A stretch of 20,467 nucleotides of DNA from contig CAMPIP010000019.1 in NCBI GenBank assembly GCA_946886425.1, positions 1 through 20,467 of the forward strand. The letters are read 5' to 3'. Shown here in pieces: positions 6,830-14,301 of the stretch. The DNA comes from an uncultured Actinomycetes bacterium (GTDB lineage Bacteria; Actinomycetota; Thermoleophilia; Solirubrobacterales; 70-9). Numbering within the stretch: position 1 is the stretch's first letter; each line of letters opens with the position of its first letter. The notes beneath the pieces are model-generated. The model saw nothing but the letters and a program-made list of their open reading frames with translations. It made no database searches and was not told the origin of the DNA. A program made the position numbers and the translations under genes.

Positions 6830-6879
6830 TTGTCGCTTGTATCCCACAGGGCGACAAACGACAAGCGGAAAACTAGGAT
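6830..6879 (+). promoter_or_regulatory. Promoter of the two-component operon with clustered CGACAA repeats
   Basis: A TAGGAT -10 box (6874-6879) lies six bases before the kinase ATG, so the transcript is probably leaderless; GCGACA (6851-6856) at 17-bp spacing is a partial -35. Upstream and over the -35, TTGTCGC (6830-6836) pairs with GCGACAA (6851-6857), CGCTTGT (6834-6840) pairs with ACAAGCG (6861-6867), and CGACAA occurs twice in tandem (6852-6857, 6859-6864). This arrangement suggests a binding site for a dimeric regulator, possibly the encoded response regulator. Confidence 0.5.
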
Positions 6880-6885
6880 CGGGCG

Positions 6886-7758
6886 ATGGCCGTGGTGGCG
6901 ATCGTCGTTTTGGGCCTCGCGGTGGCGGTGCTGGCGACCAGCCTGCTGCGACTGCGCAACCGCTTCGAGCCGCTCGAGAAGCTGATCGAGGAAATGGAGA
7001 AGGTCGACCTCGGTCGTCCGGGCGCCGCCCTCCCCCACTCGATCGACGGGATCGGCGAGACCGAGGAGGTGGAGCGGCTCGAGCTCGCCTTTCTGCGGAT
7101 GATGCGGCGGCTCGAGGCGGAGCGGCGACGGGCCGGCTCGGCGGCGCTGCAGGCCCAGGAGCAGGAGCGGGCACGCGTGGCCCGCGACCTCCACGACGAG
7201 GTCAACCAGTCGCTGACCGGGCTGCTGCTGCGGCTCGAGGCGGCCCGCGAGGCGGCGCCCCCGGAACTGGAAGCCGAACTGGAGGAGACCAAGGCGCTCG
7301 CCAACCAGGCGATGCGGGAGCTGCTCTCGCTGGCTCGGCAGCTGCGGCCGACCGCGCTCGACGACCTCGGCCTGGTCGCGGCGACGGCGGGACAGGTCGA
7401 GCAGCTGGCCCACGGCGAGATCGAGGCCGGCTTCGCGGCCGAGGGCGACTTCTCCGACCTCGGCGACGACGCCCAGCTGGTCGTCTACCGGGTCGCCCAG
7501 GAGGCGCTCGCCAACGCCACCCGCCACAGCGGCGCCGGCGAGGTCGAGGCGCGGCTGCGGCGCCGCGAGGACGGCGGGGTCGAGCTGACCGTCGCCGACG
7601 ACGGACGCGGCTTCGCCTTCGACGAGGCCGAGGGCGGGCTCGGCATCGCCGGGATGCGGGAGCGGGCGCTGCTGGTCGGCGGCGAGCTGACGATCGAGTC
7701 GCGACCGGGACGCGGGACCACCGTGCGCCTGGTGGTGCCGGGAGAATCGGACCGATGA
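6886..7758 (+). CDS. NarL-family sensor histidine kinase
   Basis: A 290-aa kinase of the HisKA_3 group. One transmembrane helix (about 2-20) is followed by a HAMP-like linker (21-80), a dimerisation helix with phospho-acceptor His103 in RVARDLHDEVNQSL, and an ATPase domain with N-box QEALANATRHS (Asn210), G1 box DDGRGF (238-243) and G2 box GLGIAGM (251-257). There is no extracellular sensing domain and just one membrane span, so it either senses within the membrane or cytoplasm, or relies on a partner. An in-frame TAG (6874-6876) just upstream rules out a longer N-terminus. The stop overlaps the regulator start by ATGA, indicating translational coupling. Confidence 0.9.
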   Translation: MAVVAIVVLGLAVAVLATSLLRLRNRFEPLEKLIEEMEKVDLGRPGAALPHSIDGIGETEEVERLELAFLRMMRRLEAERRRAGSAALQAQEQERARVARDLHDEVNQSLTGLLLRLEAAREAAPPELEAELEETKALANQAMRELLSLARQLRPTALDDLGLVAATAGQVEQLAHGEIEAGFAAEGDFSDLGDDAQLVVYRVAQEALANATRHSGAGEVEARLRRREDGGVELTVADDGRGFAFDEAEGGLGIAGMRERALLVGGELTIESRPGRGTTVRLVVPGESDR

Positions 7759-8384
7759 GGGTGCTGATCGCCGACGACCACGGGATCGTCCGCTCCGGCC
7801 TCCGCCTGCTGCTGGAGCGCCAGCCCGACATCGAGGTGGTCGCCGAGGCGGCCGACGGGGCCGAGGCCCGGGAACTGACCCTGCGCGAGCGACCCGACCT
7901 GGCGATCCTCGACGTGAAGATGCCGAAGCTGACCGGGCTGCAGGCGACCCGCGAGATCAAGCAGCAGGCTCCCGAGGTCTCGGTCCTGATCCTCTCCATG
8001 CACGACGACGAGCGCTACCTGTTCGAGGCGCTGAAAGCGGGTGCCTCCGGCTACGTGCTGAAGGCGCAGGCGGACACCGACCTGCTGGCGGCAATCCGGG
8101 CGGTCGAGCGCGGCGAGCCGTTCCTGACCCCGGCGGCGCAGCGGACCCTGATCAAGGACGTGCTCGAGCGCGGCGGCGGCAGCGAGGAGGAGCTGACCCC
8201 GCGCGAGGAGGAGATCGTCAAGCTCGTCGCCGAGGCGCACACCACCAGGGAGATCGCCGAGCTGCTGCACCTCTCCGAGAAGACGGTCGAGAACCACCGG
8301 GCCAATGCGATGCGCAAGCTCGGCATGCGCGACCGGGTCGAGCTGGTCCGCTACGCGATCCGCCGCGGGTTGATCGAGCCTTGA
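7755..8384 (+). CDS. NarL/FixJ-type response regulator
   Basis: A 209-aa two-domain regulator. Receiver domain 1-120 has acidic pocket Asp7/Asp8, phospho-acceptor Asp53 in LAILDVKMP, Ser81 and Lys103. The LuxR-type HTH (about 146-205) shows LTPREEEIVKLVAE, TTREIAELLHLSEKTVENHRAN and RKLG. All catalytic residues are intact. It forms an operon with the histidine kinase through a 4-nt overlap and is presumably its phosphorylation target. The efflux permease starting 34 bp downstream on the same strand may be part of the output. Confidence 0.94.
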   Translation: MRVLIADDHGIVRSGLRLLLERQPDIEVVAEAADGAEARELTLRERPDLAILDVKMPKLTGLQATREIKQQAPEVSVLILSMHDDERYLFEALKAGASGYVLKAQADTDLLAAIRAVERGEPFLTPAAQRTLIKDVLERGGGSEEELTPREEEIVKLVAEAHTTREIAELLHLSEKTVENHRANAMRKLGMRDRVELVRYAIRRGLIEP

Positions 8385-8418
8385 GCCCGGTGCCGCGGGT
8401 TTGCTTGACTGGACGACC

Positions 8419-9882
8419 GTGACGACCGCGCGGGAGTACCAGGAGAAGCGCTGGCTGGCGCTGGTGCTGTTGAGCGCGGCCCAGTTCGTCGTCGTCCTCG
8501 ACGCCTCGATCGTCAACGTGGCGCTCCCCTCGATCGGCGAAGCACTCGACTTTTCCCAGGAGAACCTCCCCTGGGTGGTCAACGCCTACGTGCTGACCTT
8601 CGGCGGCTTTTTGCTGCTGGGTGGCCGCACCGCCGATCTGCTCGGCCGCCGCCGCGTCTTCATGGCGGGGCTGATGCTGGTGGCGGTCGCCTCGCTGGCG
8701 GCCGGCTTCGCCAGCACCGAAGGGCAGCTGATCGCCGCCCGCGCCGCCCAGGGACTGGGCGCCGCGATCATCTCCCCCGCCGCGCTCTCGATCGTCACGA
8801 CGATCTTCAGCGACGGCGCCGAGCGCAACAAGGCGCTGGGCGTCTGGGGAGCGGTTGCCGGCTCAGGCGGCGCCGCCGGGGTGCTGCTCGGCGGCATCCT
8901 CACCGACGGCCTCGGCTGGGAGTGGGTGCTCTGGGTCAACGTCCCGGTCGCCCTGGCCGCCCTCGCGCTGGCGCCGCGGCTGATCGCCGAAAGCCGCTCC
9001 GAGGCGGAGACCCGCGCCTTCGACGTCGCCGGCGCGGTCACCGTCACGGCGGCGCTCTCGCTGCTCGTCTACGCGGTTATCGACGCCACCAACGCCGGCT
9101 GGGGCTCGTTCAAAACGCTCGGCCTGATCGGCGTCTCACTACTGCTCTTCGCCGCCTTCGTGTTCACCGAGCTGCGGGCGAGCAAGCCGCTGGTGCCGTT
9201 CTCGATCTTCCGGCTGCGGACCCTGACCGGCGCCAACGTGGTCGGGATCCTGGTCGGCGGCTCGCTCTTCTCGATGTTCTTCTTCATCTCGCTCTACATG
9301 CAGCAGGTGCTCGGCTACAGCGCCATCCACGCCGGCCTCTCCTACCTGCCGCTGGCGCTGACGATCATCTTCTCGGCGGCGCTCGGCTCCCAGCTGGTGA
9401 CCAAGCTGGGCTACAAGCCGGTGCTCGCCACCGGCATGCTGTTCATCTTCGCCGGCCTGCTCTGGTTCAGTCAGGTCTCGGTCGGCGGTGGCTTCCTGAC
9501 CGACATCCTCGGCCCCTCGCTGCTCGCCGCGGTCGGCCTCGGCTTCTCCTTCGTGACGACGACGATCGCCGCCGTCTCCGGCGTCGACGAGCACGAGGCG
9601 GGCCTGGCCAGCGGCCTGATCAACACCTCCCAGCAGGTCGGCGGGGCGCTCGGCCTGGCGGTGCTGTCGACGCTCGCCACCTCGAAGACCGAGGACCTGC
9701 TCGGCTCGGGGACGCCGCTACCGAACGCCCTCACCGACGGCTTCCAGATCGCCTTCCTCGGCGGCGCCGCGATCGCCGCCGTCGGCTTCTTCCTCACCCT
9801 GGTCCTGATCCGCGGCAGCGACAGCCGCGCCCACGTCGAGCTCGGCCGCGCCGAAGCCGAAGCAGCCTCCGAGTCTGCATAA
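8419..9882 (+). CDS. DHA2-type MFS drug:proton antiporter
   Basis: A 487-aa membrane transporter with about 14 hydrophobic segments, the size and topology of the DHA2 (EmrB/QacA-like) family that exports drugs in exchange for protons. Seen: motif D1 LDASIVNVALPSIG in the first helix, motif A-like GGRTADLLGRRRVF after the second, and a motif-C-like glycine-rich fifth helix (GAVAGSGGAAGVLLGGILTD). Substrate cannot be predicted. GTG 8419 gives the N-terminus MTTAREYQEKRW and has GGA six bases upstream; TTG 8401 (493 aa) is the alternative. It follows the response-regulator gene at 34 bp and may be co-transcribed with it. Confidence 0.9.
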   Translation: MTTAREYQEKRWLALVLLSAAQFVVVLDASIVNVALPSIGEALDFSQENLPWVVNAYVLTFGGFLLLGGRTADLLGRRRVFMAGLMLVAVASLAAGFASTEGQLIAARAAQGLGAAIISPAALSIVTTIFSDGAERNKALGVWGAVAGSGGAAGVLLGGILTDGLGWEWVLWVNVPVALAALALAPRLIAESRSEAETRAFDVAGAVTVTAALSLLVYAVIDATNAGWGSFKTLGLIGVSLLLFAAFVFTELRASKPLVPFSIFRLRTLTGANVVGILVGGSLFSMFFFISLYMQQVLGYSAIHAGLSYLPLALTIIFSAALGSQLVTKLGYKPVLATGMLFIFAGLLWFSQVSVGGGFLTDILGPSLLAAVGLGFSFVTTTIAAVSGVDEHEAGLASGLINTSQQVGGALGLAVLSTLATSKTEDLLGSGTPLPNALTDGFQIAFLGGAAIAAVGFFLTLVLIRGSDSRAHVELGRAEAEAASESA

Positions 9883-9907
9883 CCGACCGCTTCAGTAGGA
9901 TTTGGTC
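9883..9907 (+). promoter_or_regulatory. rrf2-sufCS promoter with IscR type-1-like site
   Basis: CCGACCG (9883-9889), four bases, AGTAGGATT (9894-9902), two bases, GTC. The same arrangement occurs at 14228-14252 before the Rieske-sufBD block. The first 17 bases, CCGACC-N5-AGTAGG, fit the E. coli IscR type-1 core YYGACT-N5-AGTCRR except at two positions. TAGGAT (9896-9901) doubles as the -10; transcription would begin about at the GTG (9909), giving a leaderless message. Binding would cover the -10, so repression by the encoded Rrf2 protein is the natural reading. Confidence 0.6.
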
Positions 9908-9908
9908 A

Positions 9909-10376
9909 GTGCTGTTCTCGACCAAAGCCGAGTACGGAGTTCGCCTGATGGTGGAGCTGGGCCGGCAGCCCGGCTCGACGCCGATCTCGTTGAGCTCGGT
10001 CGCCGAAGCCGAGCGACTGCCGCTCTCCTACCTCGAGCACCTGGTCGCGAAGCTGCGCAAGGCCGGGCTCGTCACTTCGACCCGCGGCGCCCACGGCGGC
10101 TACCGCCTCGCCAAACCGGCCGACGAGATCACGATGGACGCGGTGGTCGAGGCGCTGGAAGGGCAGATCGCCCCGATGGAGTGCTTCCACGAAACGCCGG
10201 AAGGCAAAGTCCTCTGCTCGCACGAGGACGACGGCGACCACGCCTGCTCGACGAAGCTGCTCTGGACGCGCGTGCAGGGCGGCGTCACCAAGGCGCTCGC
10301 CGGCACCACCCTGGCCGAGCTGGTCGAGTTCTCGGCCCCGGGCGGCCGCCGCGCCGGTCTCGGCGCCGCGGCCTAG
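9909..10376 (+). CDS. Rrf2/IscR-family Fe-S-type transcriptional regulator of the SUF locus
   Basis: A 155-aa winged-helix protein. The N-terminus LFSTKAEYGVRLMVEL, recognition part LPLSYLEHLVAKLRKAGLV and wing RGAHGGYRLAKPADEIT are characteristic of Rrf2/IscR proteins. Three cysteines (92, 103, 113) stand where IscR carries its 2Fe-2S ligands, but the spacing is C-x10-C-x9-C rather than the C-x5-C-x5-C of IscR. It probably senses Fe-S status and represses suf genes when the cluster is bound. GTG 9909 gives the family N-terminus; no Shine-Dalgarno is seen, matching the leaderless promoter. It sits 31 bp before sufC, and the regulator-first layout is typical of suf operons. Confidence 0.9.
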   Translation: MLFSTKAEYGVRLMVELGRQPGSTPISLSSVAEAERLPLSYLEHLVAKLRKAGLVTSTRGAHGGYRLAKPADEITMDAVVEALEGQIAPMECFHETPEGKVLCSHEDDGDHACSTKLLWTRVQGGVTKALAGTTLAELVEFSAPGGRRAGLGAAA

Positions 10377-10407
10377 AAGACTTCACACAACCCAGAAACG
10401 GAGCGAA

Positions 10408-11178
10408 ATGGCTGAGCTGGAGATTCGCAACCTGCACGTCAAGGCCGAGGACAAGGAAATCCTCAAAGGCCTCGACCTCGACGTCGAGAAGGGCAAGGTC
10501 CACGCCCTGATGGGCCCGAACGGGTCCGGCAAGTCGACGCTCGCCAACGTGATCATGGGGCACCCGGCGCTCGAGGTGACCGAGGGCACGATTTTCTTCA
10601 AGGGCGAGGACATCACCGAGGCCGATCCCGAGGCGCGCTCGCAGGCAGGCCTCTTCATGGCCTTCCAGTACCCGGTCGCGATTCCCGGCGTCTCCGTTTC
10701 CAAGTACCTGCGGATGATCATCAACGCCCACCGCGAGGCGCGCGGCGAGGACCAGATCAAGATCAAAGACTTCGCCAAGACCGCCCAGGAGGCGATGGAG
10801 CTGGCGAACATCCCCAAGGACTTCTCCAGCCGCTACCTCAACGACGGCTTCTCCGGCGGCGAGAAGAAGCGGATGGAGCTGTTGCAGCTGGCGCTGCTGC
10901 GTCCCGAGATCGCGGTCCTCGACGAGACCGACTCGGGGCTCGACATCGACGCCCTGCGGGTCGTCGCCGAAGGCGTCAACCAGTTCGCCGGGCCCGAGAT
11001 GGGCGTGCTGATCATCACCCACTACCAGCGCATCCTGCACATGGTCAAACCCGACTTCGTCCACGTCATGTTCGAGGGCCGGATCGTCAAGGAAGGCGGT
11101 CCCGAGCTGGTCGGCACGCTGGAGGAGAAGGGCTACGGCTGGATCCGCGAGGAGGTCGGGGCGGGCGCGAGCGCCTAG
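10408..11178 (+). CDS. sufC: SufC, Fe-S assembly ATPase
   Basis: A 256-aa cytoplasmic ABC-type ATPase, the energy component of the SufBCD scaffold for Fe-S clusters. Walker A GPNGSGKS (36-43), Q-loop FQYP (87-90), signature FSGGEKKR (148-155), Walker B IAVLDETDSGLD (168-179) and His205 in IITHYQR are all as in SufC; the DETDSGLD sequence and the YPVAIPGVS segment distinguish SufC from transport ATPases. ATG 10408 has GGAG five bases upstream. It is separated from sufB and sufD by about 3.5 kb, whereas the three are usually adjacent. Confidence 0.97.
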   Translation: MAELEIRNLHVKAEDKEILKGLDLDVEKGKVHALMGPNGSGKSTLANVIMGHPALEVTEGTIFFKGEDITEADPEARSQAGLFMAFQYPVAIPGVSVSKYLRMIINAHREARGEDQIKIKDFAKTAQEAMELANIPKDFSSRYLNDGFSGGEKKRMELLQLALLRPEIAVLDETDSGLDIDALRVVAEGVNQFAGPEMGVLIITHYQRILHMVKPDFVHVMFEGRIVKEGGPELVGTLEEKGYGWIREEVGAGASA

Positions 11179-11188
11179 CCCCCGGGAG

Positions 11189-12445
11189 ATGGAGCCGGCG
11201 ACCGCGAGCAGCGCGCAGGCGTTCCCGATCGAGAAGGTCCGCGCCGCCTTTCCCGCCCTGGAGCGGGAGGTCAACGGGAAGCCGGTCGCCTACCTGGACA
11301 GCGGTGCCAGCGCCCAGCGGGTGCTGGCCTCGATCCAGGCGGTCGACCGCTACGAGCGGCGCCACCACTCCAACGTCCACCGTGGCTCCCACACGCTCTC
11401 GGCCGAGGCGACCGAAGCCTACGAGGGGGCGCGGGCCACGGTCGCCGACCACATCGGCGCCAGCGACCGCCGCGAGGTCGTCTTCGTCCGTAACGCCACC
11501 GAGGCGATCAACCTGGTCGCTCGCGCCTGGGGCGACGCCAACGTCGGCGCCGGTGACCGGGTGCTGCTGACCGAGATGGAGCACCACTCCAACATCGTCC
11601 CCTGGCAGCAGCTGGCCGAGCGGGTCGGGGCGGAGATCGATTGGGCGCCCGTCGACGAGGAGGGCCGCCTCGACCTGGAGGCCTTCGCGGGCCTGCTGGA
11701 GCGCGGTCCGAAGCTGGTCGCGGTCGCCCACGTCTCCAACGTGTTGGGGACCGAGAACCCGCTCGCCGAGATCGCCCGCCTCGCCCATGACGCCGGCGCC
11801 CTGGTCCTCGCCGACGGTGCCCAGGCGGCGCCGAAGCTGCCGCTCGACATGGCCGAGCTGGGGGTCGACTTCTACGCGATCACCGGCCACAAGCTCTACG
11901 CCCCAACCGGGATCGGGGCCCTGTGGACGAGGCTCGAGCTACTGCGGGCGATGCCGCCCTTCCTCGGCGGCGGCTCGATGATCCGCAAGGTGACGCGGGA
12001 CGGCACCACCTACGCCGACCCGCCGGCCCGCTTCGAGGCGGGCACGCCGGCGATCGCCCAGGCGGTCGGGATGGCCTCCGCCCTTCGCTGGCTCGACCTG
12101 CTGGGGATGGAGGCGGTCCGCGAGCACGAGCGCCAGATCGCCGACTACGCCCTGGCGCGCCTCGCCGAAGTGCCGGGCCTGAAGGTCTTCGGGCCGCCCC
12201 GCGGCACCGACCGCCTCGGTCCGGTCTCCTTCGAGATCGACGGCATCCACGCCCACGACGTCTCCGAGATCCTCGACCGCCACGGCGTCGCCGTCCGCGC
12301 CGGCCACCACTGCGCCCAGATCCTCATGGACCGCCTCGGCGTCGCCGCCACGGCCCGGGCCAGCTTCGGCGTCTACACGACGTCCGAGGAGATCGACCGC
12401 CTGCTCGACGGCCTCGAAGACGCCCGCCGCGTCTTCGGGCTTTAG
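11189..12445 (+). CDS. sufS: SufS, group II cysteine desulfurase
   Basis: A 418-aa PLP enzyme that takes sulfur from cysteine as a persulfide for Fe-S assembly. PLP lysine is Lys235 in ITGHKLYAPTG; the persulfide cysteine is Cys375 in RAGHHCAQ, the short-loop arrangement of group II enzymes. HRGSHTLSAEAT (64-75) and EMEHHSNIVPW (129-139) are family landmarks. The sulfur acceptor should be SufU, encoded two genes on. ATG 11189 lies 10 bp behind sufC with GGGAG directly touching it, an unusually short spacing, so initiation may depend on coupling with sufC. The stop overlaps the convergent gene at 12442 by 4 bp. Confidence 0.96.
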   Translation: MEPATASSAQAFPIEKVRAAFPALEREVNGKPVAYLDSGASAQRVLASIQAVDRYERRHHSNVHRGSHTLSAEATEAYEGARATVADHIGASDRREVVFVRNATEAINLVARAWGDANVGAGDRVLLTEMEHHSNIVPWQQLAERVGAEIDWAPVDEEGRLDLEAFAGLLERGPKLVAVAHVSNVLGTENPLAEIARLAHDAGALVLADGAQAAPKLPLDMAELGVDFYAITGHKLYAPTGIGALWTRLELLRAMPPFLGGGSMIRKVTRDGTTYADPPARFEAGTPAIAQAVGMASALRWLDLLGMEAVREHERQIADYALARLAEVPGLKVFGPPRGTDRLGPVSFEIDGIHAHDVSEILDRHGVAVRAGHHCAQILMDRLGVAATARASFGVYTTSEEIDRLLDGLEDARRVFGL

Positions 12446-12801
12446 CCGATCGTCAGCACCTTCGATTTGGCGGCCTTGCACTTGCCGCGCTTGGCGACGG
12501 TCGCGTAGTAGGCGCCGGAGCTGAGGTTTTTCCCGACCGGGATCGCCCACTTGCCGTTGTCCTCGCTGGTGTCGCGGCCAAGCAGCTTCTTCTTGCCCCT
12601 GTACTGGCGGTACATCCTCAGCTTGCGACTGCCGAGGCAGCCCTGACGGGGGGACTTGAGCTTGCCGTGGAAGGCCGGGAATCGCACGCTGACGACGATC
12701 CTCGTCGAGTTCTTGCCAGCCCCGGGCGCGAGCGCGGGCGTGAAAGCGGCAAAGGCCAGGGCGACGAGCGCGGTCAGCACCGCAAGGCGACGAATGGACA
12801 T
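12442..12801 (-). CDS. Small secreted protein of unknown function inside the SUF locus
   Basis: A 119-aa protein with a Sec signal peptide (MSIRR then a hydrophobic stretch to about residue 25, likely cleaved near ALAPGAG). The mature part is basic and beta-rich: FHGKLKSPRQGCLGSRKLRMYR, KKKLLGRDTSEDNGKWAIPVG, and YYATVAKRGKCKAAKS. Cys55 and Cys108 could form one disulfide. The pattern of a carbohydrate-binding or fibronectin-like beta sandwich comes to mind, and I recall similar small secreted proteins in Solirubrobacterales, but no function is assigned. ATG 12801 has GGAGGGG six bases upstream and a TAGAGT -10 (12835-12840). It runs against the SUF genes, and its stop overlaps the sufS stop. 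Confidence 0.75.
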   Translation of the reverse strand: MSIRRLAVLTALVALAFAAFTPALAPGAGKNSTRIVVSVRFPAFHGKLKSPRQGCLGSRKLRMYRQYRGKKKLLGRDTSEDNGKWAIPVGKNLSSGAYYATVAKRGKCKAAKSKVLTIG

Positions 12802-12844
12802 CCGGTTCCCCTCCCAGTCGAAGTTTCCTGCGCCACTCTAGCTC

Positions 12845-12858
12845 CCTGTACCGACAGG
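12845..12858. promoter_or_regulatory. Palindrome between the secreted-protein gene and sufU
   Basis: CCTGT and ACAGG flank ACCG, a perfect 5-4-5 dyad. It sits between divergent starts, just upstream of the TAGAGT -10 for the minus gene and 33 bp before sufU. A shared operator is possible; the site does not match the CCGACC-type suf element. Confidence 0.3.
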
Positions 12859-12890
12859 CGCGGCCACCGCCTCCGCTAGCCTCGACGGGA

Positions 12891-13322
12891 ATGGACGAGC
12901 TCTATCGCGACCAGATCCTCGAGCACTACAAGCGGCCGCACAACTTCGGCCGGCTCGAGAACGCCGACCTCGAGTACGAGGACACCAACCCGTTCTGCGG
13001 CGACGAGCAGCACGTGACGATCCAGCTCGACGGGGATGACCGGGTCGCGGCGGTCGCCTTCGACGGCAAAGGCTGCGCGATCTCGACCGCGGCGACCTCG
13101 CTGCTGACCGACGAGCTGGTCGGCAAATCGCGCGAGGAGCTGCTGAAGCTTCCGAAAGACTTCGTCCTCGACCTGCTCGGGATCGAGATCTCGGCGACGC
13201 GGATGAAGTGCGCGATGCTCGGCCTCAAGGTGGTGAAGAGCGCCAGCCTCGGCCAGTCGGCCGACTGGGAGGACGAGGGCGAGGCCGGCGACCCGACCGA
13301 AGCGGTCGCCGACCTCGGGTAG
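12891..13322 (+). CDS. sufU: SufU, zinc-dependent sulfur-transfer protein
   Basis: A 143-aa IscU-like protein that accepts persulfide sulfur from SufS and passes it to SufBCD. Zinc/sulfur residues are Cys36 and Asp38 in NPFCGD, Cys62 in GKGCAIS and Cys107 in RMKCAML. The insertion before the third cysteine (about 78-100) marks the Gram-positive SufU type rather than IscU. The acidic tail (EDEGEAGDPTE) is typical. ATG 12891 has GGGA only one base away; TAGCCT (12877-12882) eight bases before the ATG is a possible -10 for a leaderless message, which would give sufU its own promoter, needed because the preceding gene is on the other strand. Confidence 0.94.
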   Translation: MDELYRDQILEHYKRPHNFGRLENADLEYEDTNPFCGDEQHVTIQLDGDDRVAAVAFDGKGCAISTAATSLLTDELVGKSREELLKLPKDFVLDLLGIEISATRMKCAMLGLKVVKSASLGQSADWEDEGEAGDPTEAVADLG

Positions 13323-13327
13323 TCCCG

Positions 13328-14125
13328 CTACGGCATTTCGGCCAGCGTTTTCTCGCTCGGCTGCATCACCGCGAAGACGGCCCCGAACGGGTCGCTGACG
13401 ACGGCGAAGCGCCCCACCGAGACGTCCATCGGGCCGTTGACGACGTTGCCGCCGCCGCTCTCGACCTGCCGCACGACGGCGTCGGCGTCGTCGACCGTGA
13501 AGTAGACGAGCCAGTGGGCCGGGATCTCGTCCGGGAGCATGCCGGCGATGTCGAGCATGCCTCCGACCGGCGCCTCGCCGCTCTTCCAGACGGTGTAGGT
13601 GCCGCTCTCCTCCATCTCTTCGTCGTCGGCCCCCCAGCCGAAGACGGCGCCGTAGAACTCCTTGGCCTTCGCCGTGTCGCGGGTGCCGAGCTCGTTCCAA
13701 CCGAAGGCGCCGTGCTCGTTGACCAGCTCGGCGCCGGCGAACGTATTCGGCTGCCAGGCGCCACAGACGGCCCCCGTCGGGTCGACGAAGACGCTCATCT
13801 TCCCGTAGTCGGCGACTTCCATCGGCTCGAACAACACCTGGCCGCCAGCGGCGCGGACCGCCTCCATGGTCGCCTCGGCGTCAGTCACCGAGACGTGGGT
13901 GCCCCAGGCCGCGGGTTGGCCCTCCTGCATCAGCGGCACCACGCCGGCGACGTCCCTGCCGTTCTTTTTCGCGCGCCGGTAGCCGCCCATTTCGGCCGAG
14001 TTGGGCAGCTCGGGGATCTCCCAGCCGAACAGGGCTCCGTAGAAGGCGGCCGCGCCCTCGACGTCCGGCGTCGCCAGGTCGACCCAGCACGGGGTCCCGG
14101 GGGTGTAAACGGTCCTCTCGCTCAT
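13328..14125 (-). CDS. Two-domain VOC (glyoxalase/bleomycin-resistance fold) protein
   Basis: A 265-aa protein of two tandem vicinal-oxygen-chelate domains (about 9-125 and 138-257), like the mycobacterial Cfp30B antigen group. Each half opens with a W-x-(D/E)-L-(A/G)-T strand (CWVDLATPD, GWNELGTRD) followed by FYG-(A)-(L/V)-FGW, and each ends D-P-(T/F)-GA-V. Members bind metals or small molecules; no substrate is predicted. ATG 14125 is chosen for GAGAGGAG seven bases upstream; a start at 14188 is open but lacks this. It is convergent with sufU (5 bp between stops) and divergent from the Rieske gene, and so interrupts the SUF locus with an apparently unrelated gene. Confidence 0.88.
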   Translation of the reverse strand: MSERTVYTPGTPCWVDLATPDVEGAAAFYGALFGWEIPELPNSAEMGGYRRAKKNGRDVAGVVPLMQEGQPAAWGTHVSVTDAEATMEAVRAAGGQVLFEPMEVADYGKMSVFVDPTGAVCGAWQPNTFAGAELVNEHGAFGWNELGTRDTAKAKEFYGAVFGWGADDEEMEESGTYTVWKSGEAPVGGMLDIAGMLPDEIPAHWLVYFTVDDADAVVRQVESGGGNVVNGPMDVSVGRFAVVSDPFGAVFAVMQPSEKTLAEMP

Positions 14126-14227
14126 GATCTTGCTCCTCTCTTCGCGGTGCCTGACGACCATAAGACCGGTTGAGGGCGGCGAACTCATCGCTTTCCTGTG
14201 AAGGCCGAGTGATGGCCCCGCTAAAAT

Positions 14228-14252
14228 CCGACCGGAGAAGTAGGATTAAGTC
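14228..14252 (+). promoter_or_regulatory. Rieske-sufBD promoter with IscR type-1-like site
   Basis: CCGACCG, four bases, AGTAGGATT, two bases, GTC: the same 19 fixed bases at the same spacing as at 9883-9907. TAGGAT (14241-14246) is the probable -10, with transcription starting near 14253 and a 49-nt leader containing GAGGAG (14285-14290) before the Rieske ATG. The shared element ties this block to the rrf2 promoter 4.3 kb away. Confidence 0.6.
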
Positions 14253-14301
14253 TCGATCCGCACTAGTCCCGTCCGCCGCCACACGAGGAGCGGCCACCTC
14301 T

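Noticed and set aside
8922..10376. Long frame that would fuse an MFS-overlapping segment to the Rrf2 protein
   Set aside because: The upstream part is a shadow of the MFS gene; the Rrf2 family N-terminus begins exactly at GTG 9909, after the MFS stop.
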